DNA of 64,000 nucleotides from Zopfochytrium polystomum (GCA_025765615.1 JAIVFJ010000203.1:52908-116907); one strand, 5' to 3'. Positions 11,452 through 22,788 are shown, counted from the stretch's first letter. Notes: a model not told the origin generated them from the sequence alone. Numbers and translations are program-made.

Positions 11452-13283
11452 TTGAAAAACAAGGGCACACCACGCGGTGTCCCGCAAGAACCAAAAAAAA
11501 AAACCCCCCACTCACCAACGCCTCCTGGATCCCCATACCCCCGAGCACCCTCCACGCGTTCTGAAAATTCGCCGTAATGATGCGCGACCCGCCCGCGGAC
11601 CCGATCGCAAACTCGACGCGCCCCGTCGCGACGTCCTCGACGATCACCGGGCTGATGGACGACAGCGGCCGCTTGCCCGGGCGGATAAAGTTTGCTGGCG
11701 CCGCCGGGTACCCGAACGCGTTGACCGAGCCCGGGGAAGAGAAGTCGTCCATCTCGTCGTTGAGGACGAAGCCGTCGGGCGTTTTGAGCTGGGAGCCCCA
11801 GAAGAGGCTGCGGGAGGGGGGGGGGGGAGTTGGTTTCAGGGAGGTGCGGCGGCGAAGGGGCGAAGGGGCGTGAGAAGAAGGTTTTGGGAAGGTGGGAAAA
11901 GGTCGTACTTCACGGTCGTGGTCAGGGTGACGGCCATGCCGTCGCTGTCGATGACGGCAATGTGGCTGGTGCCGGTGTCAGAGAGCACGTCGAGGTTGGC
12001 GGGGTCGTAGTACGATGGAGGAAACGTGGTCGTGTCGCTGATTTTGGCGTGCTTTTCCTTGGCGGCGGCGATGGTGAGGTACTGGTCCTGAAGCGAAGTC
12101 ACGTTCGACACGAACGCCGGGTCGCCGTAGTTGGTGCGCTCGCCGTAGGCAAACTGCAAAGGAGCGGGAAGGAGAGAGCAAACAAACTCAGTATCGGATG
12201 GCCAAACTCTTCGAGACAGCTTTTTTCCCGTACCTTGACTGCTTCGATCATGCGGTGCGTGGTCAGGTTAAAGTCCGCCGCGGCAGTCTCCTCCTCGGTG
12301 AACTGGTCCATGGTGAGCAGGGCGCTGAGCACGACCGAGCCGCTGCTCGGAGCGACGGTCGACCAAACCCGCTTCTTGCCCCCCTGAACGACAATGCTCC
12401 TCGGCTCCCTGATAACGACCTTGTACGCGGCCAAGTCTTCCAACGTCAAGATGCCACCGCTCGCGCGGACAGTCTCGACCGTGCGCTCGGCCATCGGCCC
12501 CGAATAAAACGCGTCGGCCCCGCCGCTCGCCAGCGCCTCCAGCGCGTCCGCCAGCCGCGCGTTCCGCACCGTGTCGCCCAGCCCGGCCGCCGTGCCGTTC
12601 GCGCAGTACACCTCCGCCCAGTACTCGCTCCCGCACATCAACCCCGTGTACGACGCAATCGCCCCGGCCAGCTGCGACGGCACGCGGAACCCTTCGCGGT
12701 TCAGCCGCACCGCGGGCGCAAACAGCTCGGCCCACGCCAGCCGCCCGTGCCGCGCGTGCAGCGCCTCCCACCCGCGCAGCTCGCCGGGAACTCCGACGGC
12801 GAGCCCGCCGACGGTAGACGCGGTCTTGTCCGCGTTCGAAGAGTACATCGTCTCGTTCCCCGCCGCGGGCATGCTCTCGCGCATGTCGATCATCTCGACG
12901 GAGCCACTGGGCGACCGGACGAGGATGAACCCGCCGCCGCCGATGCCCGAGTGGAAGGCGTCGATCGAGCCGACGCACAGGGTCGCGGCGATCGCGGCGT
13001 CGGCGGCGTTGCCGCCCGCGAGGAGGACGTCGGCGCCGACGTTGGAGCACACGTCGACTTCGGTCGCGACGGCGCCGCGGGGGCCCGAGACTGAGTGCTC
13101 GGGGGGAAGGCCTTGCGACGGCGCCTGCAGGGCGGGGAGCGGGGTCGGGGTCGGGGTTGGGGGCGTGTAGGAGCCGGCGGTTGTAGTGCACGGAGGGGCT
13201 GCTGCTGCTGGGGCGGCCGTGGGTGACAGCAGGAGTAGAAGAGCGGCTGCGGCCACCGCGTAGAGAAGAGGGCGAGGGCGCAT
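11116..13283 (-). CDS. Gamma-glutamyltranspeptidase, secreted/vacuolar
   Basis: Exons (minus): 13283-12234, 12153-11909, 11808-11516, 11370-11116. Signal sequence MRPRPLLYAVAAAALLLLLS. The large-subunit signature is present: GGNAADAAIAATLCVG, HSGIGGGGFILV and an RESMPA arginine/glutamate site. The small subunit starts at the catalytic Thr in DTGTSHIAVIDSDG, followed by NLFWGS, NDEMDDFSS, PLSSISPVIV and GSAGGSRI. The last exon has PRWHDQL and GHNV. The enzyme is autoprocessed at that Thr and cleaves the gamma-glutamyl bond of glutathione. One base is extra in an AAA run at 11760-11762, between the FVL and NDEM codons, which breaks the frame. Intron 3 contains a sense-strand A34 tract. Confidence 0.92.
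11417..11450. repeat. Poly-T tract (poly-A on the sense strand of the host intron)
   Basis: Thirty-four T in a row within intron 3 of the minus-strand peptidase gene, so the pre-mRNA would contain A34. Similar tracts lie at 8601-8636, 20455-20484 and 27364-27395. Confidence 0.9.
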
Positions 13284-14086
13284 CGGCTTTTTGGTTGTTG
13301 TGTAGCGAGTATGCGAGTGAGAGAGTGTGTGTGTGTCTGAGTGCGCCAGTCGTGTGTGCGTGCGCAGTGATTGAATGTGGGTTGATTCGGGGCCTCGGCT
13401 TTTTTATACAGTGAGCGAAGGGTTCTCTCTCTCTCTGTCTCTCTCTCTCACTGTCTCTCTCTCTCTCTGTCTCTCTCTCTCTCTGTCTCTCTCTCTCTCT
13501 GTCTCTCTCTCTCTCTCTCTCTCGTTTCAATCTTGCAGCCAAATTTGCTATCGGTGGCCATTGCGTGGCTGGGCCGTGCACGTTTGGTCTGTCTGGCCGC
13601 GCTTTCCTTTTTCGGTCCTGGAGTGTCTGTCCGTCTGTCTGCCTCCTGGGCTCTGTCTCTCTCCCTCTGTCTCTCTCTTCGTCTGTCTCTCTGTCTCTCT
13701 GTCTTCTCCGGACCGAGAACGCGCTTCCGTGGTTTTTTGGAGCCCTTTGAAGGAGGGTCAGGGACAGAAGCAGACAAGATGGGCGCATGGGCGGAGCACC
13801 TGTGGTCCGACTCGCCAGTCGAGGTTCAAAAAAAAGGGCGAGAGAGAGTGAGAGACAGAGAGAGAGATAAAGAGATATATGCAGTTAGTATACATGAACA
13901 TTGCAGCACATAGATAGAAAGAGATGGAGATAGCGATAGAGATGTGCAGAGATTGATGGGGATAAATACATAATAGATGGAGAAAGAGAGAGAAAGATAT
14001 CTTTCTTTTTTTTTTTAATCAATTGTACAATTATTTTGAAGAATATGTCCAACTGACTGTAAGCCAGCATCGATCGCAGCAGTGTG
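13284..14086. other. Intergenic, CT/GA-rich microsatellites
   Basis: Long interrupted CTCTGTCTCT runs (13422-13526 and 13655-13702) and a GA run (13840-13875) flank the 5' side of the peptidase gene. ORFs here are repeat artefacts. Confidence 0.7.
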
Positions 14087-15253
14087 AGACTATACTCACT
14101 CCTTTGACCCTGGGATCTGGGCCATAGAGTGAGGGAAAGCAAATAATAAGCTAAAACTAACTTTATTGGGCTGTTGTATAGGGTGTTTCAGCCCTACCAC
14201 TTCCCTAGTCCACGAAGTATCCCTACTGATCTGTATAACAGGGGTCTCAAACACAAAGAATGAACATTCGGAGGGACAATCCTCTGAGGGATTGGTGCTG
14301 GAGCACCGATTACTCGCGTGGCTGTGGGCTGATGCGAGGGGAAATGGAAGGGCACTCCCGAGGGTGCAACACAACTGCAGAATAAAGAGAGAGAAGAGGG
14401 AAATGGGGGGTTTTTATCTCAGGAACCCAATCTCAAATACAACAGGAGTGGTGAATAGCGGCGGGACAGACAGGGCGCGACCTAGCGCCCCTTGTCGCGG
14501 ATGGTGCTGCGGGAGCCCTGGTTGTCGCCAGCACTGGGGGGGAGAGAGAGAAGGGAGTCGACTATGCAGGGTTTGGAAGGTCGCCAGCAGGGAACTTGCA
14601 CACAGAAACACCTGCGATCGTACACGCACCCCGCCAGGCTGCGTCAGCACAATCACTCAACCAACAGGCTTTATTGCATCGCACTCATACTCATACTCAC
14701 ACATCTCACTCTCACTGCAATAGGACTGAGGCAGGCAGTTGTAGATCGAACTCTCAGGTGTCGGGGACCACGCAGGGCGCAGCCACCAACACCCTCGCAG
14801 GGTCAACGACGCCGCCGCCGTCGCCTCCACGATTGGCAAGCGCCTGTGATCCTCACTCCAACACAGAGCCAGCAGCGTCACACAGTCGGTGGTGGGGCCA
14901 GCTGCATAAGAGGAGCCCCTGAAGGACTCACCTGGGTGTGTACCACCTCTCGCTACCCTCGCCGTCGCGAGCCAGATGGATTTGAAGGGACTCTGTATTG
15001 GTGCCAAAGGACAGAAATCAGATTGAAGAAAAAAGAAAAAGAGAAATGGCCCTGTTAAGACAAAAGTAGTAAAAGCAGGCCCAATAATAAAGACAGGTTA
15101 GCCGCAAATACACTTTGATAACGCCTTGGAAACTAAAGAATCAGGAATAATAATAGGGTCCCGATCCTTGCGGTTTTATAACAGGTATGCTTGTTTTTTG
15201 CGAATATAATCCCTAGACTTTATCACTGAGACCTCAGTGTAGTCTCACAGCAG
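14087..15253. mobile_element. Non-autonomous TIR element, about 1.17 kb
   Basis: The left end reads TGTGAGACTATAC and the right end GTGTAGTCTCACA, which are inverted copies with one mismatch. Both flanks show GCAG directly at the element edge, a possible 4-bp target duplication. A second copy of the left end (inverted, 56 of 57 bases) lies at 1-57. No transposase ORF is present inside, so this would be a MITE-like or deleted element. The boundary call rests on 13-bp termini and one partial copy. Confidence 0.55.
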
Positions 15254-16539
15254 CTTCGCAGGTGACCGGAGCAACTGCGACAGCGCTGCGGTTTTCAGAT
15301 CCTGGCCAATCGCCAGTCCCATTCCCTCCTGCACCTCTTGAGATCCTGATCCCTCCTACCCTGTGCAAGGAGGATTTGGAACAAGTGTCAGGCTTGCACT
15401 TGGCAAGCATGATTGCGCTGCCACCGTGCAAGGTAGTAGACAACTCTGGTAATTTGACAGCAGTGCAGCGTGGATACCACAGCAAGTGATTTGACGGAGA
15501 TGATAGCGGCAGCGGCAGCAGGGATTGCGCGTGCTTGTGGTGCGGATTCTGCAACGGGGGGCCAACATCCAGCCAACTCGTTTTGGCTGCAAAAACGGAA
15601 CGTACATAGCGTTGTGCCGTCGAAAATGCTCTAATATTTTCTCAGAAGGTGCTTTTTCAAAGCACATCAACGGGATCACATCCAGGCAGAAATGTTATTT
15701 CGACGCAACAAGGGACTCGCCAATCATTGCAAACTACGTTGGTGCATGCATTCTTGCAGGAATTCAGGAGAGTGAATATTTTCAAGCTACTTCGGACTGG
15801 TTACCCAAACAGGCACTTGTACTTAACAGTTCAAAGACTGTTCTCTTTCACTCTAGCAAACCAAGGAGCCTGAAGCGCCATTGGAAAAAGAGTAGGTTTA
15901 TGAACTGGTAACATAACAAACAAGTTTTTTTGCTGACTGCTACGCCATGTAGCAGGGTGATGGCTTTCATAACACATTCTTGCTGGCAGATTGACTCAAT
16001 TGTGATGGGCAAACCTGTCCCTGACCTTCCGACACGTCCGCCAGTGCAAGCTGCCCTAAACTCTTTTGGGTTTATCTTTTGAAGGAGGAGCTACTGGCTA
16101 AAATTGTCTCTAAAATTCACCCATCTGCCCCTTTTCCAACTCCTTTCAGATGTTGAGACTGATGACACTCCTGCACCTGCTACTGCAGCAATATTGCCAG
16201 GTGAGTCATTGTTTCTTGCTGAAGCAACTTAAAGATGGAATATAATTGTTGAAAGACTCTGCTGATTCTGATCAGGCCAATTCTAGCTCTGTTGATTCTA
16301 GGAAGGCTGATGCTACCAATGTTGCTGCATCTGCTGATTCGCCACTTGCTGGACCATCAACGGCAAACGCAGCCATTCAAATCGCCAGTTCCAGCTCAAC
16401 TGGTGGTGCTTCTATTCCTTTTGATTCTGGACCCTCAACAGCAACTGCTCCGCTGAACACAACTGCTGATGCTCAACCAAAAAGAGCTGCTGCTGCTGCA
16501 AAGTGGCCTGGAAGGTGACAACGAAATTCAAGCTTCCGC
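15254..16539. other. Repeat-like region, one unassigned ORF
   Basis: A plus-strand ORF (15525-15911, 128 codons) has several Cys and aromatic residues (GCKNGTYIALCRRKCSNIF) but no family I recognise. It may be a piece of a transposable element. The 16246-16518 ORF is Ser/Ala/Thr low complexity. No splice pattern links the two. Confidence 0.3.
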
Positions 16540-16689
16540 CATCCATATATTCTCGGCAGACTGCTGCAAAACAAACTACAGAGACCCGCCTCCTGGACGC
16601 TGTCGACCGGCTGTCGGCTCCCGGCGTGCCGACGGTGACGGGATGGGCAATGGCGAGGCGTGGGTCACGCATCCAAAGGATCTCCGCAA

Positions 16690-16945
16690 GGGGTTCCACG
16701 ATGGACGGGTGGCGCAGGGAGACGCTGCTCATGCGGGACCACGAGTCTGGGGACAAAGTGGGACAAGGCGGCGGTGGGCGGATTCAAAACGCCAAAGGAG
16801 CCGGCGATCGTCGGGCCGTGGAGGATGGAGTTGTTTGTGAAGAAGGTGAGGGATGACACGGAGGCGGCGGCGGGAGAGGAGGCGACGGCTGAAGCGATGG
16901 CGAAACCGTGGCCCGCCGTGCTTCCAAGCTGTTCATCTTGTTGAT
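16690..16945 (+). pseudogene. Duplicated coding fragment, copy A
   Basis: One frame reads GTKWDKAAVGGFKTPK and then VGPWRMELFVKK. Copy B at 18341-18533 reads GTKWDEASFGGFKTPK and QPWRMELFVKE. Nucleotide similarity continues past the ORFs (GGAGGCGG...GAGGAGGCGA). Neither copy has a full gene around it. I do not recognise the protein, so these look like tail fragments of a duplicated, decayed gene. Confidence 0.5.
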
Positions 16946-17018
16946 ACAAACAGATCAGCGAAAAAAGAAAAAAAAAAAAAAATCATAATTGATATAATTG
17001 GACAACCCGAGACCAAAA

Positions 17019-17076
17019 GGTACACCCAAGATGCTCAACCCTGCCGGCGCTCTTAATCAGCTCATTCGCCCAACCG
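17019..17076 (-). pseudogene. 3'-end remnant of the small secreted gene
   Basis: The minus strand reads GWANELIKSAGRVEHL, matching the C-terminus GWAKELIKNAGRVDHL of the intact gene at 18719-19105. The rest of the gene is missing. The next homologous sequence is its promoter (17113-17260, with GGCTGAGCACT at 17124-17134 and a CCGCCGCCGCTG block), which matches 19240-19390. The gene body has therefore been deleted between its tail and its promoter. Confidence 0.7.
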
Positions 17077-17367
17077 CGTTTGGAGAGCTTTTCTAAATTT
17101 TAATGTCTTTCTTTGGAGCGTTTGGCTGAGCACTGCCCCATCTCCGCCGCCGCTGTTTCTCGGTGTTGCCGATCAAGCCGAGTTCCGCTGGGCTCCGATG
17201 CTTCTTTCATAATGAATACTCGGTTGTGGCCCACGTGTCTTCCACTGCTTGACCATCACCTCTCCTCAATACGTTCTGTGAAAGCGCCTTTCTCAACGCT
17301 GCGTGAACCCAAAGCAATGATATATATAGAGTAAAGCAGAAATCCAACTTTCATCCATATTTCCACA

Positions 17368-18051
17368 ATGCGCTCTCCCATACTCCTCCTCCTCCCCTCG
17401 GCCTCCCTTCTCGTCCTCCTCCTCCTCCTTCTCCAACTACCCTCCACTCTCGCTCGCCCCAGCCCCGACCCCGGCTATCTCTACCGCGCCATCAACTCCA
17501 ACGAAGCCCAGACCTGGCGCACCAACGGCCTCAACGCCCTGAACCCCGGCTCCACCCACCGCTCTCCCTCCGACCACACCGACGGCTTGACCGACTCGCA
17601 GTACATCTCCACCACCAAGGACAAGAAGCGCGCCCAGCAGATCAACAGGCACGGCGACAATGCCGGCGTCCTCAAGATAAACACTGACAAGATCCCCGGG
17701 TTCCACAACGACGGGCACGTCGACATGGTCAAGCACACGCAGGGCTCGTCGGGCCTGACAAAGACCTGGGCAAACTTGAACAAGGAGGTGCTGGTCAAGA
17801 ATCACATCCCGGCGGACGCGTGCGAGCTCATTAGGCGCGACGGTGGTGGTCTTTTCCGCCGTGCGGCTGGATGTGCGAGGAAGAAGTCGGCGGGTTCGGG
17901 GAGCCCGAAGACGGCTGGTGGGAAGGGTGCGGCGAGCAGTACTCAATTCGCGAAGGCGGCGAAGCCGGCGGCCAAACCGGCGGCTGCGGCTCCGGTGGCA
18001 AAGAAAGCGACCAAGCCGGTGAGCGGTGGTGGACGGAAAAAGTACAAATGA
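17368..18051 (+). CDS. Secreted ADP-ribosyltransferase-like protein, copy 1
   Basis: Intronless, 227 residues. Signal peptide (MRSPILLLLPSASLL and a poly-Leu core), then YLYRAINS with an Arg where heat-labile-enterotoxin-type ARTs have their NAD-binding Arg. SQYISTTKD follows as the STS-type strand, and NKEVLVKNHIP holds a Glu at the place of the catalytic loop. The residue two before that Glu is Asn, not Glu or Gln, so activity is uncertain. Two Cys (DACELIRR and AAGCARKK) could pair. The tail is Lys/Ala/Pro-rich (AKPAAKPAAAAPVAKK). A TATATATA box lies about 40 nt before the ATG. A paralogue lies at 43057-43728. Family assignment is from motif order only; role unknown, possibly an effector. 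Confidence 0.6.
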   Translation: MRSPILLLLPSASLLVLLLLLLQLPSTLARPSPDPGYLYRAINSNEAQTWRTNGLNALNPGSTHRSPSDHTDGLTDSQYISTTKDKKRAQQINRHGDNAGVLKINTDKIPGFHNDGHVDMVKHTQGSSGLTKTWANLNKEVLVKNHIPADACELIRRDGGGLFRRAAGCARKKSAGSGSPKTAGGKGAASSTQFAKAAKPAAKPAAAAPVAKKATKPVSGGGRKKYK

Positions 18052-18128
18052 TGTGGTGGCGATTCGATGGGTGAAACTCCAGGCAGAATTTGACAACGGG
18101 GGTGCACATTGTATTGCGCGCGTGCGTG

Positions 18129-18200
<72 letters not shown>

Positions 18201-18340
18201 TGCCCGATATATCGAACCATACAGGAAGAAATAGGAACAAAGGCAGCTTATCCTCAACCGCTTTCCGCTTGATAATTTTCTTCTCGGTTATTGCACAGCC
18301 TGCAAACGAAGCGAAGCGTTTTCCATGAATTTAAGCTAGC
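18052..18340. repeat. GT microsatellite and 3' flank
   Basis: A GT run of about 80 nt (18121-18203) follows the ART-like gene. The paralogue has the same 3' flank with a much shorter GT run (43804-43821), so the repeat was duplicated with the gene and then changed in length. Confidence 0.8.
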
Positions 18341-18533
18341 TGGCGCGGGAGGAGCTGCTGAAGCTGGACCATGTGGCGGTGTACTCTGGAACAAAGTGGG
18401 ACGAGGCGTCGTTTGGCGGATTCAAAACGCCAAAGGGGCTGGCGGTCGTCCAGCCATGGAGGATGGAGCTGTTTGTAAAAGAGGGATGATTCGGAGGCGG
18501 CGGGGGAGGAGGCGATGGCAGACGAAGTAGGCC
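18341..18533 (+). pseudogene. Duplicated coding fragment, copy B
   Basis: Reads EELLKLDHVAVYSGTKWDEA, GGFKTPKGL and PWRMELFVKEG and then stops. Homologous to copy A at 16690-16945. No start codon context or upstream exon is visible. The two copies flank the ART-like gene in direct orientation. Confidence 0.5.
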
Positions 18534-18718
18534 TGCCGCACACTCCAAGCTTATCGTCTTATCGTTGCTTTAGCGTATCAAGAGCGTGGTCAATAACAGC
18601 AAGCAGTCTACTTTCATTTTCTGTCCATGTTCCGACTGGTTGCACGCACTCAGAAATCAAACGAACGATGTATTATTCGGCGACCAAAAATGCACAAAGA
18701 AAAAAAAAAAGGCCAGCA

Positions 18719-19105
18719 TCACCTATCGAGATGGTCAACCCTTCCCGCATTCTTAATCAGCTCCTTCGCCCACCCCTGCCCGCTCGCAGCCAGCTTCGCG
18801 GCCTCCGGGTGCGTCCTTGCGTACGCCGCGCTGGCCTGCGGAGAGTACTCCGACGATGACTTTGATGCCCCCATGCGCGGGGAAGCCAAAAACGGTCCGC
18901 GTACGGAAAGACCCTGGGGCGGCGTCAGGCCGCGGACGCCGCTCGGCTTCATCTGCCTCGACGGCGGCGCGCGGGCTTTGGGTGCACTGGCTTGCGGTTT
19001 CCGGTTGCGGGCGGGGCCGATGGAGCTCTTGAGGGTTGCCGCATTGACGGTGGCAACGGTGGCCCAGAGGAGGGCAAGCAGGACGAGGAGAAGAGGGAAG
19101 CGCAT
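18719..19105 (-). CDS. Small secreted protein, unknown
   Basis: Single exon, 128 residues. Signal peptide MRFPLLLVLLALLWATVATV with a likely cut after NA. The mature part is basic and rich in Ala, Pro and Ser (RKPQASAPKARAPPSRQ), with no Cys, and ends in a helix GWAKELIKNAGRVDHL. A GATATATAAC sequence lies 80-90 nt before the ATG, and a GTGCTCAGCCCG motif (coding strand) lies 143 nt before it. The start ATG opens directly into the signal peptide; the longer upstream ORF lacks one. A deleted copy lies at 17019-17260. No family recognised. Confidence 0.7.
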   Translation of the reverse strand: MRFPLLLVLLALLWATVATVNAATLKSSIGPARNRKPQASAPKARAPPSRQMKPSGVRGLTPPQGLSVRGPFLASPRMGASKSSSEYSPQASAAYARTHPEAAKLAASGQGWAKELIKNAGRVDHLDR

Positions 19106-19247
19106 AGTTGAAGGAATGGGTTTTTGAGAATGCACTTTGATTGGGAGGAGTGGGGGCTGGGTGACCACGAATGTGCGCAGGATGCTGGTTATATATCTTT
19201 CGGAGGACTGAGGATTCTCTGTCGTTTTGTGTGCAATCTGTTTCGTT

Positions 19248-19260
19248 CGGGCTGAGCACT
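19248..19260 (-). promoter_or_regulatory. Shared upstream motif GTGCTCAGCCCG
   Basis: Reads CGGGCTGAGCACT on the plus strand, so the coding strand of the small secreted gene has GTGCTCAGCCCG 143 nt before its ATG. The same 12-mer lies 152 nt before the ATG of the micro-exon gene (40302-40313). Confidence 0.45.
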
Positions 19261-19467
19261 TATCCGTATCCGCCGCCGCTGACATTGAAGCCGGTTTCCG
19301 CTGTGCTGCGGACATCGATGTTTCATCGTAGTGAAGACTCGGTTGCGCCCCACAGTGTCCCCAGCGAGCAGCTGCCTGCACCACTCTGAGCTGCAACAGT
19401 CAAGCTTGAAAACAGTCCAAACGAAAACTCTCCATTTCGGCACCGCTTCCTCCGCTTCCTACCCGCC

Positions 19468-20452
19468 CTACTCCGCCGCCCCACCCTGCCCCCGCCCAAC
19501 AACACCCCCCACACCACCCGCGTCCCGCGGCGTGTACGCCGGCGCCGGCTCCTGCATCCCCGCCCACCCCACCCTGCCACCCGCGCCCGCACCTCGCACC
19601 CCGCCGCCGCCGCCCGCGTCCCCGCCGCCCGCGTCCTCCACCGCCGCAGCAGGCGGCGCGTACGCCGGCACTGGGTCCAAACTCGCCGCCGACACCCCCC
19701 GGCCGCCGCCCCCGCCCGCCAACAGCGGGTACGTTGCGCGGGGGACGTGTCCGCGGTACGACGGGAAGTACGCGTGCGCCGGCGGCCGGTAGAATAACGA
19801 TAGTTCCGCCGGGCCGTCCATGAGGCCGTTGCCGACGTAGTCGTTGCCGTCGTACAGAGACGCGGTCGACGATCCGGCAAAGGTCACGGCGGAGGGGCGC
19901 GGCGGGCCGGGAGGCGGGAGGCGGCGGGTCTGGCGCATGGGTGTAGGTGCGTCGAAGGCGGTGCCGGAGATGATGAGGATCTAGGCCCGTAGGGGGGCGA
20001 TGAGGGGAGGGGTGGAAGGGCGATGAGCGGGCGGGAAAGAAGAAAGGACGGTGGTAAAAGTGAGTGGGGGGGGGGCGACGTACAGGTCCACGGCTCGGAC
20101 TGAACAAGCCGACGTGATCCATGTGGTACGACAAGTTCGGCGCGGCCCAGTTGCGCTCGTAGTCCGAGAGGGTTTCACGGACCTGCAAATAAGTTGGGGG
20201 AGGCGCCGTCCGTCCTCACAGTGTCAGTTGAAATATACATGGGAATAAAAGCGCCTGCCATGTCCTTTTGCCCAAAACTACTCACAGATCGCGTCAATTT
20301 CGCGACCGCCAGGAGGTAGACGAACCCGACGCCGACGGCGCCGAACCAGAAAGTAGATTGCGCAACGTCCTCTTTTCCTGCCATGTTCAGCCCAAAGTTT
20401 GCCCACAGCAGGAGGCTGAGCGCGAGGAGCGGCAGGTACAGGCGGAGACTGG

Positions 20453-20485
<33 letters not shown>

Positions 20486-21001
20486 GATGGTGTGTACGGC
20501 GGAGCAGAAGTTCGAATGAGAACGACATACTTTCTCCACAGAGTTTGGGGGTTAAACCACGGGGAACGCAACGGAGTGTAGAGCCGCGCCATCTGCTGGT
20601 TCACCAGATCTACGCGGATCTGGTGGAGGTCGCGATCCGAGGGGCGCAGCCATGCCGGCGGATCGTCGGAGAAGCGCGGGCGCGGACCGCACGTGCAGTA
20701 CGCGACTCGGTAAACGAATGGCGATGGCTGGATAGTCGGAATTGTGTTAAGGGGGTATTCGGCCCTCGAGGCTCAAAAAGTGGGGAGGAGCCTGATACAG
20801 GATACTAATGGCGGCTTGTTACGAACCTCCAGGTGTAGAATGGTCAGCATCCTCATTGGCGCAAGCAGCGAGTCTGATGAAGTCGTCGTCGTCCACAGCG
20901 GCGGCATCGCTTATTTCCCTGGGGTTGACTAGACAATTTTCTGAATTGTCGGACTTGGACTTCGGAGCCAAGGTCCAAGGGAGAATACGAGTGCCGATCA
21001 T
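19468..21001 (-). CDS. Predicted two-helix membrane protein, unknown
   Basis: Proposed exons: 21001-20827, 20705-20531, 20448-20286, 20182-20084, 19980-19468. Phases agree at every junction (1, 2, 0, 0), giving about 374 residues. Domains in order: an acidic N-terminus, a Cys/Pro segment (YCTCGPRPRFSDDPPAW), a hydrophobic pair in exon 3 (LYLPLLALSLLLWANFG and FWFGAVGVGFVYLLAVAKL), a YERNWAAPNLSYHMDH segment, and a Gly/Pro/Ala-rich tail. Intron 2 contains a sense A30 tract just before its acceptor. I recognise no family. The first exon is the weakest part. Confidence 0.6.
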
Positions 21002-21172
21002 GCGATGAAGGGTCGGGCCAATCTTGTCGTGGCAAGCGGCGTGGGTCGAGAAGGAAAAGGAAAGTCACGTAGTCACGTAGAAGAAAGGTTGCACTTGACC
21101 CTGCAACCTCTTTCGATGGACTTGTCATCTGTGCGAGCCCAGCAAGTTGCTTGACCACAAATCGCTGACGCA
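21002..21172. promoter_or_regulatory. Bidirectional intergenic promoter, 171 bp
   Basis: Separates the start codons of two divergent genes (minus at 21001, plus at 21173). It contains a tandem AGTCACGT (about 21064-21079). No TATA box is evident. Confidence 0.4.
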
Positions 21173-22509
21173 ATGGCCGAGACCAACAGCCCTCACTTCC
21201 TCGCCTTCCCCACTGCCGACAGCATCGACAGCGAAAGCGAGGAGTCTCGCCGGTTCCGATTCATCAAAGACTTTGTTCGCGCGGCCGCGCGAAACTGCGA
21301 ACCTCTCATGGCCTGTGGCGAGGTGACGGGGTTCACGGCGATCGCAATCGTAGGTGGACACTTTTCTCCCAGGAGGAAGGGGGGGGGAGGGGGAGGGGTC
21401 GATGAATGATGGATTTGCGGGCCCATCTACGCACTGACGCATGCATCTCTTTGCGGGTCACGCAGGGCTGGAACAACAGGGCAGTCCGCATCGACACCGC
21501 CTCCGGCCTCAAGCTGATCCTTCGCTTCTCAAAAGCCTCGTGGCCACGCGCCAAAATCGAAAACGAAGTCGCCGTCCTCCGACTCTTAGGCGACGACTAC
21601 CCACAAATACCCACTCCCCGACTCCTCGCGTACGGCTTCGCGTCGGGAGGCGACGCTGACTCTGACGGCGCGGGTGTAAGCGCATCCAAGGAACTGGTCG
21701 TTCCGTTCCACTGGATGATTATGGACTGCGTGGACGGTGATAACCTCGAAACCGTCTGGCGCTCGTTCGGCTTGGAGGACAAGCACGTCATTTTGCAGCA
21801 GACGGCGGATATTGTAAAGTGCCTACAGTCGAAAACGTACAACACCATCGGCGGCTGGCAGCTCGACCCGAGCAGCGGAGCACCGCGCGTCGGACCGTAC
21901 TGGGAGGGCGGCTTTGCAGTCGCGAACGAGGCCGAGTTCTTGATGAATCGATTCGACGCAAACGTGGAAAGCCTCAGAGCCAAGAAGAACCCGCCGGACG
22001 AGCTCGTCGAGCTCCTCCGCGACCTCGACGCCCTCCGTCCGCAACTTGCTGCGTCCGCTGCCCGCTTCGCGGCATCCTCGCCCGTGCCGACCGTCTTGTT
22101 CCACGGCGACTTTGCGTTCCGAAACATTATAGTCACCGGCGGCGGCGGCGGCGGCGACGAAGAGACGCGCCGCCCTCGGATCGCGGCCGTGCTGGACTGG
22201 GAGTGGGCGGGCACGCGGCCGATCCACGTCGACTGGGTGGTTGGCGACCTTCTGGACGTTAAAGATGAGGAGGATGCGCGAGAGAACGAGTGGATTCGCG
22301 GAGAGATTGCGCGGCTGGGGGCGAGCGGGTGGATTGGGCGGTGGGAGGGCGGTGGCGGTGGCGGCGGCGACGTTGGGGCGGCGAGAAGGGCGGCGTACAT
22401 GCTTGCGGTGGACGGCACAGCCGAGTGGAACTTTTCAGTGGGTGGTACGCGCGAGGCGATGCGCGAGTTTCAGCTTTATTGCAACAATAACGCAAATATA
22501 GCTGGGTAG
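21173..22509 (+). CDS. APH-fold phosphotransferase family protein
   Basis: Exons 21173-21349 and 21466-22509, phase 0, 406 residues, frame intact. The kinase-like fold is clear: AVRIDTASGLKLILRFSK (nucleotide-binding strands with the Lys), FHWMIMDCVDGDNLETVW (hinge), VLFHGDFAFRNI (catalytic HGD...N) and VLDWEWAG (metal-binding D, in place of DFG). This is the aminoglycoside-phosphotransferase/choline-kinase-like superfamily, of which fungi have many members of unknown substrate. An insert of glycines (TGGGGGGG) sits between the catalytic Asn and the DWEW motif. Antibiotic resistance should not be inferred. Confidence 0.9.
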
Positions 22510-22788
22510 ACTGCGACTCTTTTTCTGTCTGCTGTTGCTCTCTCTCTCTCGCGCGCTCTCTCGCTCTCTCTCTCTCTCTCTCCCTTCTGCTACACAACGA
22601 ATAGCTGACAATTATGAGAGGAAGAGATGATCTGTGAATCAGACCGACAGACCGACCGACAGACAGACAGAACTACTACAAACAGACAGAAAAAAAGAAA
22701 GAAAGGAGAGGAGAGGGCAGGGAAAGCGACAGACAAAAAAGTCAGAAACAGAGCCAGAGAACGAACACCAACTTTTTAGCCCGCATTC
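22510..22788. other. Short intergenic region
   Basis: CT-rich run (22540-22580) and a GACAGACCGACC-type repeat (22641-22690). No gene. Confidence 0.6.

Noticed and set aside
12268..13788. 506-codon minus-strand ORF overlapping the peptidase gene
   Set aside because: Wrong frame of exon 1 plus CT-repeat translation; the peptidase frame carries all family motifs.
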